Of a DNA stretch of 64,000 nt, positions 13,453-22,003 are shown in pieces. The first letter of the stretch is position 1; every line of letters starts with the position of its first letter. The position numbers and the translations under genes were made by a program. A model generated the notes under the pieces. That model searched no databases, was not told the origin of the DNA, and was given only the letters and a program-made list of their open reading frames with translations. The stretch comes from a virus. Location: the IMG/VR virus record IMGVR_UViG_3300042503_000209, positions 1-64,000 of that record; one strand, given 5' to 3'.

Positions 13453-14604
13453 ATGTCAAAAGTAAAGTCACTTACAAAAAAAACTACACAGGAAGTTAGA
13501 ACTATTGATACATCACTTATCAATAAAGAAGAAGTATTTAAAATGCTAGCATTAGCAGAAGCTACAGGATTACCATGTCTTCTTGTAGGTCAACCGGGTG
13601 TAGCTAAAACCAAAACTGTTATTGACTATGCAAAAGCATGGTTGAATAAAGATGGTAAGATGACAGCAAAAGATTTTGCTGAGAAAATCTACATTTTAGA
13701 AACTGATGAAGGTACTAAAGCATCAGAAATCAAGGGTATGCCTGATTTAGGTAAGTTATTTACAGACAATCAGTATGAACTTAGCACACCTATTGCAGAT
13801 GCTGAGATCGTAATTATCAACGAGGTAGATAAAGCTAGTTCAGCTATACGTAACGCTATGTTAGGTGTAATGAACGAGAAGTTCTTATTTAACGGTAAAC
13901 ACAAGATACCATGTAAGTGGAAGTTATTTGTAGCTACATGTAATGAGATTCCTAAAGAAGAGAAGAACTCTCCATTCTGGGACCGTTTCATGTTAAAGCA
14001 TACAGTTAACCGTGTATCTGCAGGTGAGATGATTAAATACTACAATAAAGGTGGTCGTGACTACCGTGAGAGATTTAACATCGGTATTCCTAATAAGCAA
14101 GAGATTAACGAAGTAGAAATTCCAGTTACTAAGTTAGAAAAATATATGGAAGTAGGTTACAACCATAGCTCTGACCGTACTCTTACTTTCGTACCTACCT
14201 TATCTAAAGCAGTATCCTATATCTGGGATATCTCAGTAGACAAAGCTCTTGTAAAAACAGCTCAGATCATGATTGATCAAACTGCAGGTTCTGAACTACA
14301 GAATAAACTGATGTCACCAGAAGTTAAAGCAGTAATGAGTAAGGTGGAGATGTTACATAGCTACCAAACTAATGAGCAGCTAGAGCTAGCTATTGCAGAG
14401 ATTGAAGGTCTAGTTAATACTTATGCAACAAGAGGTATTATGGACTCTGGTCAAGTAAACGAGATTGAAATCTCTATGCAGTATATTCTACAGAATCATC
14501 CAGCACGTGTTGATAACACAAACAATGCTGAGTTAGAAGACATGATGTCTGAAGTAGAATCTATGCCTATAGAAGCTGTAATGGAGGCTTCAAACCCTTT
14601 TTAG
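13453..14604 (+). CDS. MoxR-type AAA+ ATPase
   Basis: A 383-aa AAA+ protein. Walker A is GQPGVAKT (46-53). The Walker B position reads IVIINEVDKA (119-128), so the usual Asp before the catalytic Glu is Asn. Sensor 1 is LFVATCNE, and an arginine-finger-type FWDRF follows. The order and lengths fit MoxR/CbbQ-like ATPases, which act with VWA-domain partners as chaperones that insert metals or remodel complexes. The partner is the next gene (14732). The Asn substitution could lower Mg/ATP turnover or be tolerated. Confidence 0.9.
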   Translation: MSKVKSLTKKTTQEVRTIDTSLINKEEVFKMLALAEATGLPCLLVGQPGVAKTKTVIDYAKAWLNKDGKMTAKDFAEKIYILETDEGTKASEIKGMPDLGKLFTDNQYELSTPIADAEIVIINEVDKASSAIRNAMLGVMNEKFLFNGKHKIPCKWKLFVATCNEIPKEEKNSPFWDRFMLKHTVNRVSAGEMIKYYNKGGRDYRERFNIGIPNKQEINEVEIPVTKLEKYMEVGYNHSSDRTLTFVPTLSKAVSYIWDISVDKALVKTAQIMIDQTAGSELQNKLMSPEVKAVMSKVEMLHSYQTNEQLELAIAEIEGLVNTYATRGIMDSGQVNEIEISMQYILQNHPARVDNTNNAELEDMMSEVESMPIEAVMEASNPF

Positions 14605-14608
14605 CACA

Positions 14609-14716
14609 GGGTTATAAGTATATAACAGAAAACATGTATTGGAAAAACAACCAAATATATGTTCTTAATAGTATTGGTGAGATGCAGCTTCTTTGTATCT
14701 CACCAATTTATAACCC
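14609..14716 (+). promoter_or_regulatory. Nested hairpin between the ATPase and VWA genes
   Basis: An outer stem GGGTTATAA (14609-14617)/TTATAACCC (14708-14716) encloses a perfect 11-bp inner hairpin, ATTGGTGAGAT (14673-14683)/ATCTCACCAAT (14697-14707). No good T-tract follows. It may cause partial termination or stabilise the upstream mRNA to set the ATPase:VWA ratio. A 28-codon ORF inside (14634-14720) is probably chance. Confidence 0.5.
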
Positions 14717-14731
14717 GTAAACTTTAACTAA

Positions 14732-16228
14732 ATGGCTAGTACTAAACAATATAAGAATGTATATACCATTCTTGAGAAAGTAAAAAAAGGTGAGATTCAA
14801 TCTTACTACAATGACGATGATGATGGTTTATTTGGTAAGATTAACTTCTATAAAAAAGCTGATCTTATCAAGCCATACATGCATTACATAGACGAGAGTA
14901 GAGTAGATACTATAATAAATGCTTATCTTGACAAATCTGAAAATGTTCAAGATGCTTTTCGTAAATTATCTGGTTCTACTAAATTACCAGATGATAAAAA
15001 ACCTGACTTTGATAGCTTTTATAAAAAAGTTAGAGATAACTATAGAAAGTTTCCTAAACATCTATCTAAAGACATTCATAAACTTTTCTATCATAAAATG
15101 GATAAGCTTGAATTTGAAGATAGAGATGATAAAAACTACACTAAGTTCAAGCTTTTAGAAAAAGCTAATAATCCTGTAGCTAAAATTATGACAGAAGGTA
15201 GCAATCTTAAGTCTACAATCTTTGCTAGAAATATTATGGCATATTTTGCACTTAGATCTACTATGATGGAATATATTGATCCAGATACTGCTCAAGATTT
15301 TATGAACGGTATGAGTGGTGACGGTGATCCTGATTCTGCTGATCAAGCAATGGATAAGATGTTCAATGATAAAGCATCTAAAAATATGTTTGATAAAGCT
15401 GTACAGGAAGCTACTGACATGTGTAAAGATATGGATCAAGCTATTGATAAAGACACTCAAGAAAAAATGTTTGAAGATGTCAATAAAAATGGTGGAAGAC
15501 AAGCAGGTAATCTAAGTCCAGATTATATTAGAACAGTTGTACAAGAGCTTTCTAAGCTTAGACTTTCTATGGGTAGCCTTAAAGATAAGATTAAGAAACT
15601 TATGGATAAGTCTGCATCATACTTTAGTGCTAAGAAAGAAACTACATATGAAGATCTATTCAATTCAGATAATCTAGCTGGTCTTAATGACTATATAGAA
15701 CTGCATCCGAAGCTACGTAAAATATTTGCTGAAGACATTGTTATCAAAGATGAAAAGTCTATTGGTAAGATTGATATCTATATAGATATATCAGGATCAA
15801 TGTCTGACGGATGTGGTGTTAAAGATGCTAATGGACGTACAATTACTAAACTTGATTTCTGTAAATCATTTACAGTGAAGCTTGGTGAGATGGGTATGCT
15901 TAACGATGTATACTTATTTAACACTAGTGTAACTAAGTTTAAGAATGATCCAATATCATTAGCTATGCTTGATACATCTGGTGGTACTACTATTGATAAA
16001 GCAGTAGAAAGTATTGAGAGAAGAGGTATTAACTCATTAGTTATTACAGATGCTGAAGATCGTTGTAGAATTTACTCAGATAAAGCATTCTTTATAGGTG
16101 TAAACGGTGCAAGATTTACTCACTTTAGTGATGATGTTATCAGTGAATACTCTGATAAAAACCAAGTTGTAGTATTTGATGGCACTAAAATATTTAGTGT
16201 TGATAAGAAAGGTAGGACGGTATACTAA
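14732..16228 (+). CDS. VWA-domain (CoxE/ViaA-like) partner of MoxR ATPase
   Basis: A 498-aa protein. Residues 1-340 are helical and Lys/Asp-rich, and the C-terminal 150 residues form a von Willebrand factor A domain with a complete MIDAS: DISGSMS (Asp352, Ser354, Ser356), a Thr in DTSGGTTIDK, and an Asp in LVITDAED. The MIDAS binds a divalent metal and a ligand carboxylate. With the MoxR ATPase upstream this forms a RavA-ViaA/CbbQO-like pair. The substrate in the phage cycle is unknown. Its stop overlaps the convergent gene at 16225 by 4 nt. Confidence 0.88.
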   Translation: MASTKQYKNVYTILEKVKKGEIQSYYNDDDDGLFGKINFYKKADLIKPYMHYIDESRVDTIINAYLDKSENVQDAFRKLSGSTKLPDDKKPDFDSFYKKVRDNYRKFPKHLSKDIHKLFYHKMDKLEFEDRDDKNYTKFKLLEKANNPVAKIMTEGSNLKSTIFARNIMAYFALRSTMMEYIDPDTAQDFMNGMSGDGDPDSADQAMDKMFNDKASKNMFDKAVQEATDMCKDMDQAIDKDTQEKMFEDVNKNGGRQAGNLSPDYIRTVVQELSKLRLSMGSLKDKIKKLMDKSASYFSAKKETTYEDLFNSDNLAGLNDYIELHPKLRKIFAEDIVIKDEKSIGKIDIYIDISGSMSDGCGVKDANGRTITKLDFCKSFTVKLGEMGMLNDVYLFNTSVTKFKNDPISLAMLDTSGGTTIDKAVESIERRGINSLVITDAEDRCRIYSDKAFFIGVNGARFTHFSDDVISEYSDKNQVVVFDGTKIFSVDKKGRTVY

Positions 16229-17562
16229 AGATTTATCTTAGAACCAACTACACCAAAAAATAACATAGGGATATCAGGACTAGAACTTATGCTAGTCTTG
16301 AGCCCTATGTTTAATTTAAACCTCTTAGTAAAAGAGTAATCTACACCCATACCAGTGAGTATGTTTACTTCCGTAGATTCGGTGAATGTCCCTTCTTTAG
16401 TTAGATATACCAAGGGACTACCAGAAAAATAAATATCAGGTGACAAAGTAAGCCTACGTGAAAGAGTAAAAGGCTTTGTGTAGAAGAGAAGTATAGAACT
16501 AGTAACACTCATCTGTTTTTGAGGATCACTAGAAGGAGTAGGTAAGTAATCAGCTCCAGCAAAAGATACAGTGAGGTTAGCTCCTGTAACACCCCACTTA
16601 CCCATAGGATAAATATATGCGTAAGTACCAAAACCAAACAATGTACCAAAAGCATATGCTACAGTACCACCAAAGTTAGATATACCTTGAAGCTTACCTT
16701 CATCAAAATGCATAGCAGTATATCTACCACTAAGAGCAAATTGTTTAAAGTTGCTCCACACCATACCGGTTAGTCCCCAGGAAGATTGTCCAGTCATAGA
16801 AGACTGTGATATCCCACCGGTCATAATAATATTGAAACTATTATCTAGACTTTGCCCACCAGTAAAGTCAGAGTTAAATAATATTGGGTTTACTCTAGCA
16901 GCACCTCTAGATCCACCTTTGGATTTAGAACCTCCACTAGATTTAGACTCTGATTTAGATTCAGACTTAGACTCAGAAGATGATGATTCAGAACTAGATG
17001 ATTCTGAACTTGAAGAACTTTCCCCGCTAGAGCTGCTGCTACTAGATTCTGAGCTCGATCCTTGAGAATTGCTTGAACTACTAGTAGAGCTACTAGCTGA
17101 GGAAGAAGCTGAACTTGCTGCAGAAGAACTTGCAGATGAAGCTGCACTACTAGAAGCAGAAGAAGCCGCAGAACTAGCGGCTTGAGATGCTGCACTTGAC
17201 GCAGCTGATGCGGCAGCAGTAGAAGCAGCCGCAGAGGCAGCAGCACTTACTGCAGTAGCAACAGCAGAGGCTGTAATTTGAGTGCTAGTTTGTGTAGCTT
17301 GAGCCACAGAACAAGGAGATAACCTTCTATATTCTTCATATACTTGATTAAGCCAACTATTAAAAGCACCGCTCCTAACATCAGCTGCACTAAAAATACG
17401 AGACTTGTTATAAAAAACAATAACAGTAGAACCAGTAAGAGGTATAACAAAAGTTGACACCGTTTTTGTACACGGGTCAATAAATGTTTGTACCAAACTC
17501 TGAGAATACCCATAAATTGGTAGTAATACTACTATTAGTAAGGATAGTATAAACTTTTTCAT
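16225..17562 (-). CDS. Secreted beta-barrel-like protein with Ala/Ser linker
   Basis: A 445-aa exported protein. A signal peptide (1-20, ending GYSQ) is followed by a 60-residue N-terminal domain with a Cys pair. Then comes an Ala/Ser linker (about 95-165), a Ser/Glu/Lys-rich run (165-215), and about 220 residues of alternating amphipathic strands (GWGLTG-type turns) typical of outer-membrane barrels. It ends in ...KINL, not the usual terminal aromatic residue. The linker DNA is a GC-richer simple repeat. It may be an outer-membrane protein or a virion/adhesin protein. Its start overlaps the stop of the CsgG-like gene by 1 nt (TAATG). Confidence 0.75.
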   Translation of the reverse strand: MKKFILSLLIVVLLPIYGYSQSLVQTFIDPCTKTVSTFVIPLTGSTVIVFYNKSRIFSAADVRSGAFNSWLNQVYEEYRRLSPCSVAQATQTSTQITASAVATAVSAAASAAASTAAASAASSAASQAASSAASSASSSAASSASSSAASSASSSASSSTSSSSNSQGSSSESSSSSSSGESSSSSESSSSESSSSESKSESKSESKSSGGSKSKGGSRGAARVNPILFNSDFTGGQSLDNSFNIIMTGGISQSSMTGQSSWGLTGMVWSNFKQFALSGRYTAMHFDEGKLQGISNFGGTVAYAFGTLFGFGTYAYIYPMGKWGVTGANLTVSFAGADYLPTPSSDPQKQMSVTSSILLFYTKPFTLSRRLTLSPDIYFSGSPLVYLTKEGTFTESTEVNILTGMGVDYSFTKRFKLNIGLKTSISSSPDIPMLFFGVVGSKINL

Positions 17563-18293
17563 TACTTGTCAAAGATTCCTTTTTTAACCATACGGTCAAG
17601 GATTCTTGCACAAGCAATATCTAGAGCTTTCTTAGTAGCAATAGAAATAGAAGATTGATTAAATTTAACAGGATCTAAGCTTGCATCTGATAAACCAGAT
17701 GTTTCCTTAGTAGTTTTAGCTTCACCTAAACCAGAGCCGGATATAACGGTCCCTGTTTCAGCATTTGTGAATCTCACCTGAAGACCAATACGTGTTACTA
17801 ACAGTTGCTTAGTATCACCCTTTATACTTACAGATTCATCTTCTGAAATAGAGTAATCATAGCATTCTATGGTAACAAAGTACTCAGCTAGGTTAATCTT
17901 ACCTCTTCCATCTAATTTGTTTTCTGATATACCTGCTTGAGAAGCTTGAAACTGTTTAACCATACGGTTCTTAATTTCAGTTTTATCTTCTGTAAACTTA
18001 AATCTGTTTAGATTCTCCAGGTATTCCATAGATATGTTAGCCACACCTAATCCAACACGCTTTTCTTTAAGTTCTGGATAAAGTTCATACATATCATCAG
18101 AAATACCGCACTTTAGAATCTGGATAGGAATCTGCTTACCCTCATAGTCAAGGAACTGACTAATATCAATAGACTTTTCAAAATCTGCTTTATAATTCTC
18201 AGTAGTAGTCTTAGCTACCTGAGAAAAACCAGCATGCCCCACGAGGAGCATGCCGGAAAAAAACATAAACCAAACAAAATATTTCTTTTTCAT
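17562..18293 (-). CDS. CsgG-like secreted protein
   Basis: The 243-aa product has a signal peptide (about 1-25, ending GFSQ) without the lipobox Cys of true CsgG. A curli-assembly-like core follows: YELYPELKEKRVGLGVANISMEYL region, strand ITRIGLQVRFTNAETGTVISGSG, and a C-terminal helix IATKKALDIACARILDRMV. The pattern resembles CsgG/HfaB-family periplasmic-facing domains. CsgG itself forms an outer-membrane export pore; whether this one makes a pore is uncertain because the barrel segments are not obvious. It is coupled to both neighbours by 1-4 nt overlaps. Confidence 0.7.
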   Translation of the reverse strand: MKKKYFVWFMFFSGMLLVGHAGFSQVAKTTTENYKADFEKSIDISQFLDYEGKQIPIQILKCGISDDMYELYPELKEKRVGLGVANISMEYLENLNRFKFTEDKTEIKNRMVKQFQASQAGISENKLDGRGKINLAEYFVTIECYDYSISEDESVSIKGDTKQLLVTRIGLQVRFTNAETGTVISGSGLGEAKTTKETSGLSDASLDPVKFNQSSISIATKKALDIACARILDRMVKKGIFDK

Positions 18294-18511
18294 ACCTTTA
18301 ATTTATTAGAGTATTTGGATAGTAGCCAGTACAGCAGCCAAAATACCCCTGACAAGCAGTAGAATATGATATCGGTAGCCCAAAAGCTCCCAGTAACGTT
18401 TAAGAGCGTCTTGAATAAAAGATCGTATCCCAACGGTAGGAAAAACATGGCTAGCATTAAGCTTATATCTTTGAGAGAGTTTACTCTCCTCAGCGTGTTT
18501 CTTTTGTTCAT
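18290..18511 (-). CDS. Two-helix membrane protein, 73 aa
   Basis: Two hydrophobic helices (LMLAMFFLPLGYDLLF and IIFYCLSGVFWLLYWLL) with a basic N-terminus and tail (RNTLRRVNSLK, KYSNKLKV), which is holin-like in size and topology. The 4-nt ATGA overlap with the CsgG-like start supports this frame over a competing frame at 18306-18521 on the same strand. It could be a holin or a membrane partner of the envelope proteins downstream. Confidence 0.7.
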   Translation of the reverse strand: MNKRNTLRRVNSLKDISLMLAMFFLPLGYDLLFKTLLNVTGSFWATDIIFYCLSGVFWLLYWLLSKYSNKLKV

Positions 18512-18535
18512 CAGGATCCATGTGAGTTAATTAAG

Positions 18536-19153
18536 TTAAACAATATCTTTTATCTTGCCACACTTAAGACATTCTTCATCTCCGTCTCCATCAGCGTCAC
18601 CCCAAACGTGCTCACACTGACGGTGTGCAAAGTATTCATCAATCTTACCATCACCATCAAAATCAAGACCGTCCATAACACCGTCTCCATCTTCATCAAT
18701 TTCTACACCTTTTTTAGCAGGTGCAGCTTCTGGAGCTTTAGTTTCTGCGGTGATTGGTTCTTTATTCTCCGCAGCTTTTGCGGCAAATGCAGCAAATGTT
18801 GGATCTACTAATGATCCACCTTCAGATTTAGGAGACTCTTTCATATCATTAGTATGTGATAATGATACACCGTCTTCCTCATCCATCTTCTGTACAAGCA
18901 TTTTGTCTTTGTCTGTATCAGAGAACCAGTAGTCAATGATTTTACCATAAGAGCCAATAAAAGCTCCTAGTAACAATAACAAAAGTTCTTTCCATTCACC
19001 CTGGATTGCAGTACCATAAGTGATAGCGGTAAAGATACCTGCTATAATAAGCATAAATGAACCAAGTACTAACGCTGTAATAAACCAGCGTCTCATCATC
19101 ATAGAGCTAAGTAGTTCCTTAAAACCACCAGGTTGTTGTGTGTTGTTTTCCAT
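18536..19153 (-). CDS. Membrane protein with Asp-rich calcium-type loops and zinc ribbon
   Basis: The 205-aa protein has two transmembrane helices (about 21-45 and 53-72), then an Ala/Glu-rich flexible stretch. Its tail holds DEDGDG and DFDGDGKID loops (EF-hand/thrombospondin type 3-like), a third DADGDGDEE loop and a Cys set (CEHVW ... CLKCGK) suggesting zinc. The N-terminal hairpin is holin-like. Calcium or zinc sensing by a lysis or envelope protein is an attractive inference but not demonstrated. It lies in the block that also encodes the endolysin. Confidence 0.75.
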   Translation of the reverse strand: MENNTQQPGGFKELLSSMMMRRWFITALVLGSFMLIIAGIFTAITYGTAIQGEWKELLLLLLGAFIGSYGKIIDYWFSDTDKDKMLVQKMDEEDGVSLSHTNDMKESPKSEGGSLVDPTFAAFAAKAAENKEPITAETKAPEAAPAKKGVEIDEDGDGVMDGLDFDGDGKIDEYFAHRQCEHVWGDADGDGDEECLKCGKIKDIV

Positions 19154-19170
19154 ATATTTATATTAATTAA

Positions 19171-19488
19171 TTACCACTTTGGAGCTTCTTCCTTAAACTC
19201 GTCACCATCTTTTTTCTTTACAGGTTTAGCGGGTTCTGCAGGTTTAGCTACTTCTTTTTCTTTAATAACAACTGTCTTACCACCTCCACTAGCTTGCTGA
19301 GCTTGCTGGTTAGAGTTAGTAATGTTAATAACTGGAGCAGGTGCTGTAGCAGGAGCTGCTTCTTTATCTCCTCCACCAAGTAATGTAGTTAACCAAACGC
19401 CACCGGCTGTAGCTACAGTACCTAAAATACCAATCACAGTCTTCTTAAGACTTGACCAGGTTCCTTCTTGTTCTTGTTCTTCTGACAT
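19171..19488 (-). CDS. Small membrane protein with Ala/Pro/Lys tail, 105 aa
   Basis: A transmembrane segment (about 14-32, VIGILGTVATAGGVWLTTLL) is followed by a low-complexity Ala/Pro/Gln/Lys region ending in an acidic, Trp-terminated tail. Similar short proteins with KKTVIGILGT-type helices recur, as I recall, in crAss-like phages near the lysis genes. It is a candidate holin accessory or spanin-like protein. Confidence 0.7.
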   Translation of the reverse strand: MSEEQEQEGTWSSLKKTVIGILGTVATAGGVWLTTLLGGGDKEAAPATAPAPVINITNSNQQAQQASGGGKTVVIKEKEVAKPAEPAKPVKKKDGDEFKEEAPKW

Positions 19489-19494
19489 AATATT

Positions 19495-19872
19495 CTATTT
19501 TATAATTATTGGATGTTTTACTTCTTTACCGTTTATATCTATAAAGATAAGGTCATAATCTTGCTTAGCGAGCTGCTTAAGATCAAATACTTTTTTAGTT
19601 ACTTCTTCTGTAGCAGTGAAGCCTTCTTTCTTAACAGGCTCTTCTTTACCAAAAGGTATAATCAATACAGAGTATTTAGCACCTACAGTGGTTGCAAATT
19701 CAGCTGTAACAATATTACCACTTTGTGTAATAGATTTGATACTTGTAGATGTAGACTGTACACCTAGATTAATAGGTGTAGGATCTTCTAATTCAATCTT
19801 AGTACAAGAATATATTACAAAAATTAATATAAAGAACAAGTATAAACCTAGTATTTTATTTGTCTCTTTCAT
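19495..19872 (-). CDS. Lipoprotein, 125 aa
   Basis: A hydrophobic signal (about 8-22) ends in VIYSC with Cys23 as the lipid-attachment site. The mature 103 residues read like an Ig/FN3-type beta domain (SGNIVTAEFATTVGAKYSVLIIPF). The residues right after Cys (TKIELED) are acidic, and Bacteroidota use acidic residues near the Cys as a surface-export signal, so it might be displayed outside. It is part of the envelope block 16225-22647. Confidence 0.75.
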   Translation of the reverse strand: MKETNKILGLYLFFILIFVIYSCTKIELEDPTPINLGVQSTSTSIKSITQSGNIVTAEFATTVGAKYSVLIIPFGKEEPVKKEGFTATEEVTKKVFDLKQLAKQDYDLIFIDINGKEVKHPIIIK

Positions 19873-19873
19873 G

Positions 19874-22003
19874 TTAAAAGTTATTATATCCTGTTAATTT
19901 AATTTGAGTTGAGTTAAGATTGATATCCAACTGATTTCCTTTCTGATCTGCAGCATCCATTAGTTGACTAACTCTTACAGATGTAAGAATATCTACACCG
20001 TTACCAATAGTACTAAACTTAAGTTTAAAAGGAATTTTAGTTCCAGTGATAGATTCAGTATTGTTCTTATCTAGTGCACCAAACTTAACACGTCCGTCTT
20101 TAGAGCTAGCAAATACATACCAAGTATTTGGTACGTTAGCTAACAACTCTTCAAACTTAATCTTAGTAGGGTCAAATGTAAATTCAAACTGAAGACCACT
20201 TACTGATCCACCTTTGGTATCCACTGTAACAGGAATTTCAATACTATTGGATGTCACTGTAAGATTTACAAGGTTAACATCAATAGATTTTACATTTGTA
20301 GTAGTATTAATATTAGTTCCGGTGCTGTTAGATTGTACAGCCATAGTTCTAAATGCCGTATTAGTAGCTAAACTATTAACAGCATTAGTTTGTACGGTTG
20401 TAGTTCCACCTGAACTAGTAAGCACTTGTGAAGAGTGTGATCTATTTACATCACCCCATAAAAGATACTTGAGATCTAAAATAGCATTAGTACCAGGAGT
20501 TCCAGTTCTAAAGAAAGTTCTTGGTGTTGTAATATTTTTCCAGTTAGCTGCAGTGATAGCTCCCCAAGAAGAGTTAACTGAAGTGTTAAACTCAAATTCA
20601 GCTTTTAAAGCATAATCTACGTTCTGATTATTAATATTACGTATAGAAGATACATATAAAGAAGTGCCATCTTTTGCTTTAATAAGTGTTGAAGGTACAG
20701 TGTATTGGGCCCATGTACCGTCATTAGATACATATTCAACAGGTCCTGTATAAATATCAAAAAGCTGTACACTTCTAATACTATTAGGTGTTACACCACT
20801 AGAAAACTCTCTCATATCTATACGAAGAGTACTAGAAGACGAGCCCGGAGTAACATAGGCCCATTCAATTTGACCAGCAAGTGTAGTAGCATCAGATGCT
20901 TTCCATGTTGGAAGAGACATAAAACTTCCACTTCCTGCAGTGTAGCCATTAGGAAGCATAAATAATGTATCTATACCTGCTACTTGTGCAAGTAATTGAG
21001 GAAGATCTCCTCCATCTATTGACTTATTACGATTAATATCTGCAGCATATAATGATTGTCCAGTTATAATACTTTGGCCATTAGAACCATCTAGACCCAT
21101 AGATGTAAATTCACCTTGAGCTGTAGTAAAATCAGATATAGTGATTGCATTACCGTATATGTTATACAGTTTATCCATTTCATGCATCACGGAAACCTCA
21201 TACACTTTATTATCTGCTAAAGAAGATTGATTAATATCAACTTCTCCTGTAGATGTGATTGGGAACAACACACCTTGGTTAGTAAGTGTATCTCTAAAAG
21301 AAACTCTTAAGTTAGATATATTAAATAAGTTAGAGTTAAGATCTACTTTAGCTGAAACATATTTACCAAAGTTCTGATTCATTACAACTGCTGTACTAAG
21401 AGGTTGCTCCATAATTGTAGCATCCCATGTTCCATCAGCTTTCCAACCAGCTACAAAGTTTAGTTTAATAGGATTAAATGTATAAGCTGTAGAAGTAGCT
21501 TTAAGTCTAAATTTAATTCTAATAAAATCACTATACCCATTATAAGGCATAGCTGATGTAGTAGACCAAGTAAGAGTTGCTCTTAAAATAGCATTAGGTC
21601 CACCTGCACCATTAAAAGTATAACTAGCATACTGATAGTTAGTAGTACCATTACTAGTATTATTAGCTGCAGAACCAGATGTTACTGAATTCCAAGTGTA
21701 GTTGGGATAGTTATTAAATGATAACTGGATAGTAGAGTTTTGAGGAAGGATACCACCGTTACCCCCTGTACCGGTATGGTTAACAGATACAAGCTCAAAA
21801 TTTACTTGATCATACATAACATCAAATAACAACTGACGTGTAGTGTTGTTATTCATACCATTACCATAAATAATATAATCAAAAGTGTCTCCTCTATTAA
21901 GAGAAGCTCCACCTATAGAAGTACCTGCTTTAAATTTTTGTTGAGCAAAAGATTGCAGCGTACATACCAACAAAACCGTAACAAAAAATAATACTTTTTT
22001 CAT
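19874..22003 (-). CDS. Secreted cohesin/dockerin-like protein, 709 aa
   Basis: A signal peptide (1-20, ending SFAQ) is followed by a cohesin-like beta region (about 22-215). A dockerin-type calcium loop sits at about 318-335 (DINRNKSIDGGDLPQLL), with a degenerate second one near 516 (WGDVNRSHSS). A second cohesin-like domain (about 570-705) includes the LQFEFTFDPTKIKFEEL strand pair typical of type-I cohesins. Cohesin-dockerin pairs hold cellulosomes and S-layer assemblies together. On a phage they could cross-link virion or cell-surface proteins. The middle region (350-500) is unassigned beta-rich sequence. It is downstream of, and overlaps by 1 nt with, the gene at 22003. Confidence 0.75.
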   Translation of the reverse strand: MKKVLFFVTVLLVCTLQSFAQQKFKAGTSIGGASLNRGDTFDYIIYGNGMNNNTTRQLLFDVMYDQVNFELVSVNHTGTGGNGGILPQNSTIQLSFNNYPNYTWNSVTSGSAANNTSNGTTNYQYASYTFNGAGGPNAILRATLTWSTTSAMPYNGYSDFIRIKFRLKATSTAYTFNPIKLNFVAGWKADGTWDATIMEQPLSTAVVMNQNFGKYVSAKVDLNSNLFNISNLRVSFRDTLTNQGVLFPITSTGEVDINQSSLADNKVYEVSVMHEMDKLYNIYGNAITISDFTTAQGEFTSMGLDGSNGQSIITGQSLYAADINRNKSIDGGDLPQLLAQVAGIDTLFMLPNGYTAGSGSFMSLPTWKASDATTLAGQIEWAYVTPGSSSSTLRIDMREFSSGVTPNSIRSVQLFDIYTGPVEYVSNDGTWAQYTVPSTLIKAKDGTSLYVSSIRNINNQNVDYALKAEFEFNTSVNSSWGAITAANWKNITTPRTFFRTGTPGTNAILDLKYLLWGDVNRSHSSQVLTSSGGTTTVQTNAVNSLATNTAFRTMAVQSNSTGTNINTTTNVKSIDVNLVNLTVTSNSIEIPVTVDTKGGSVSGLQFEFTFDPTKIKFEELLANVPNTWYVFASSKDGRVKFGALDKNNTESITGTKIPFKLKFSTIGNGVDILTSVRVSQLMDAADQKGNQLDINLNSTQIKLTGYNNF

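Noticed and set aside
14634-14720. 28-codon ORF in the ATPase-VWA spacer
   Set aside because: It coincides with the inner hairpin arms, which explains its sequence, and the peptide has no feature.
16751-17246. Long frames on both strands over the Ala/Ser linker
   Set aside because: Simple-repeat DNA opens all frames; the proteins are Leu/Asp or Leu/Gln runs without character, so they are shadows.
18306-18521. Alternative 71-aa frame overlapping the two-helix membrane protein
   Set aside because: The 18290-18511 frame has a clear membrane pattern and an ATGA overlap with the next gene; this one has neither.
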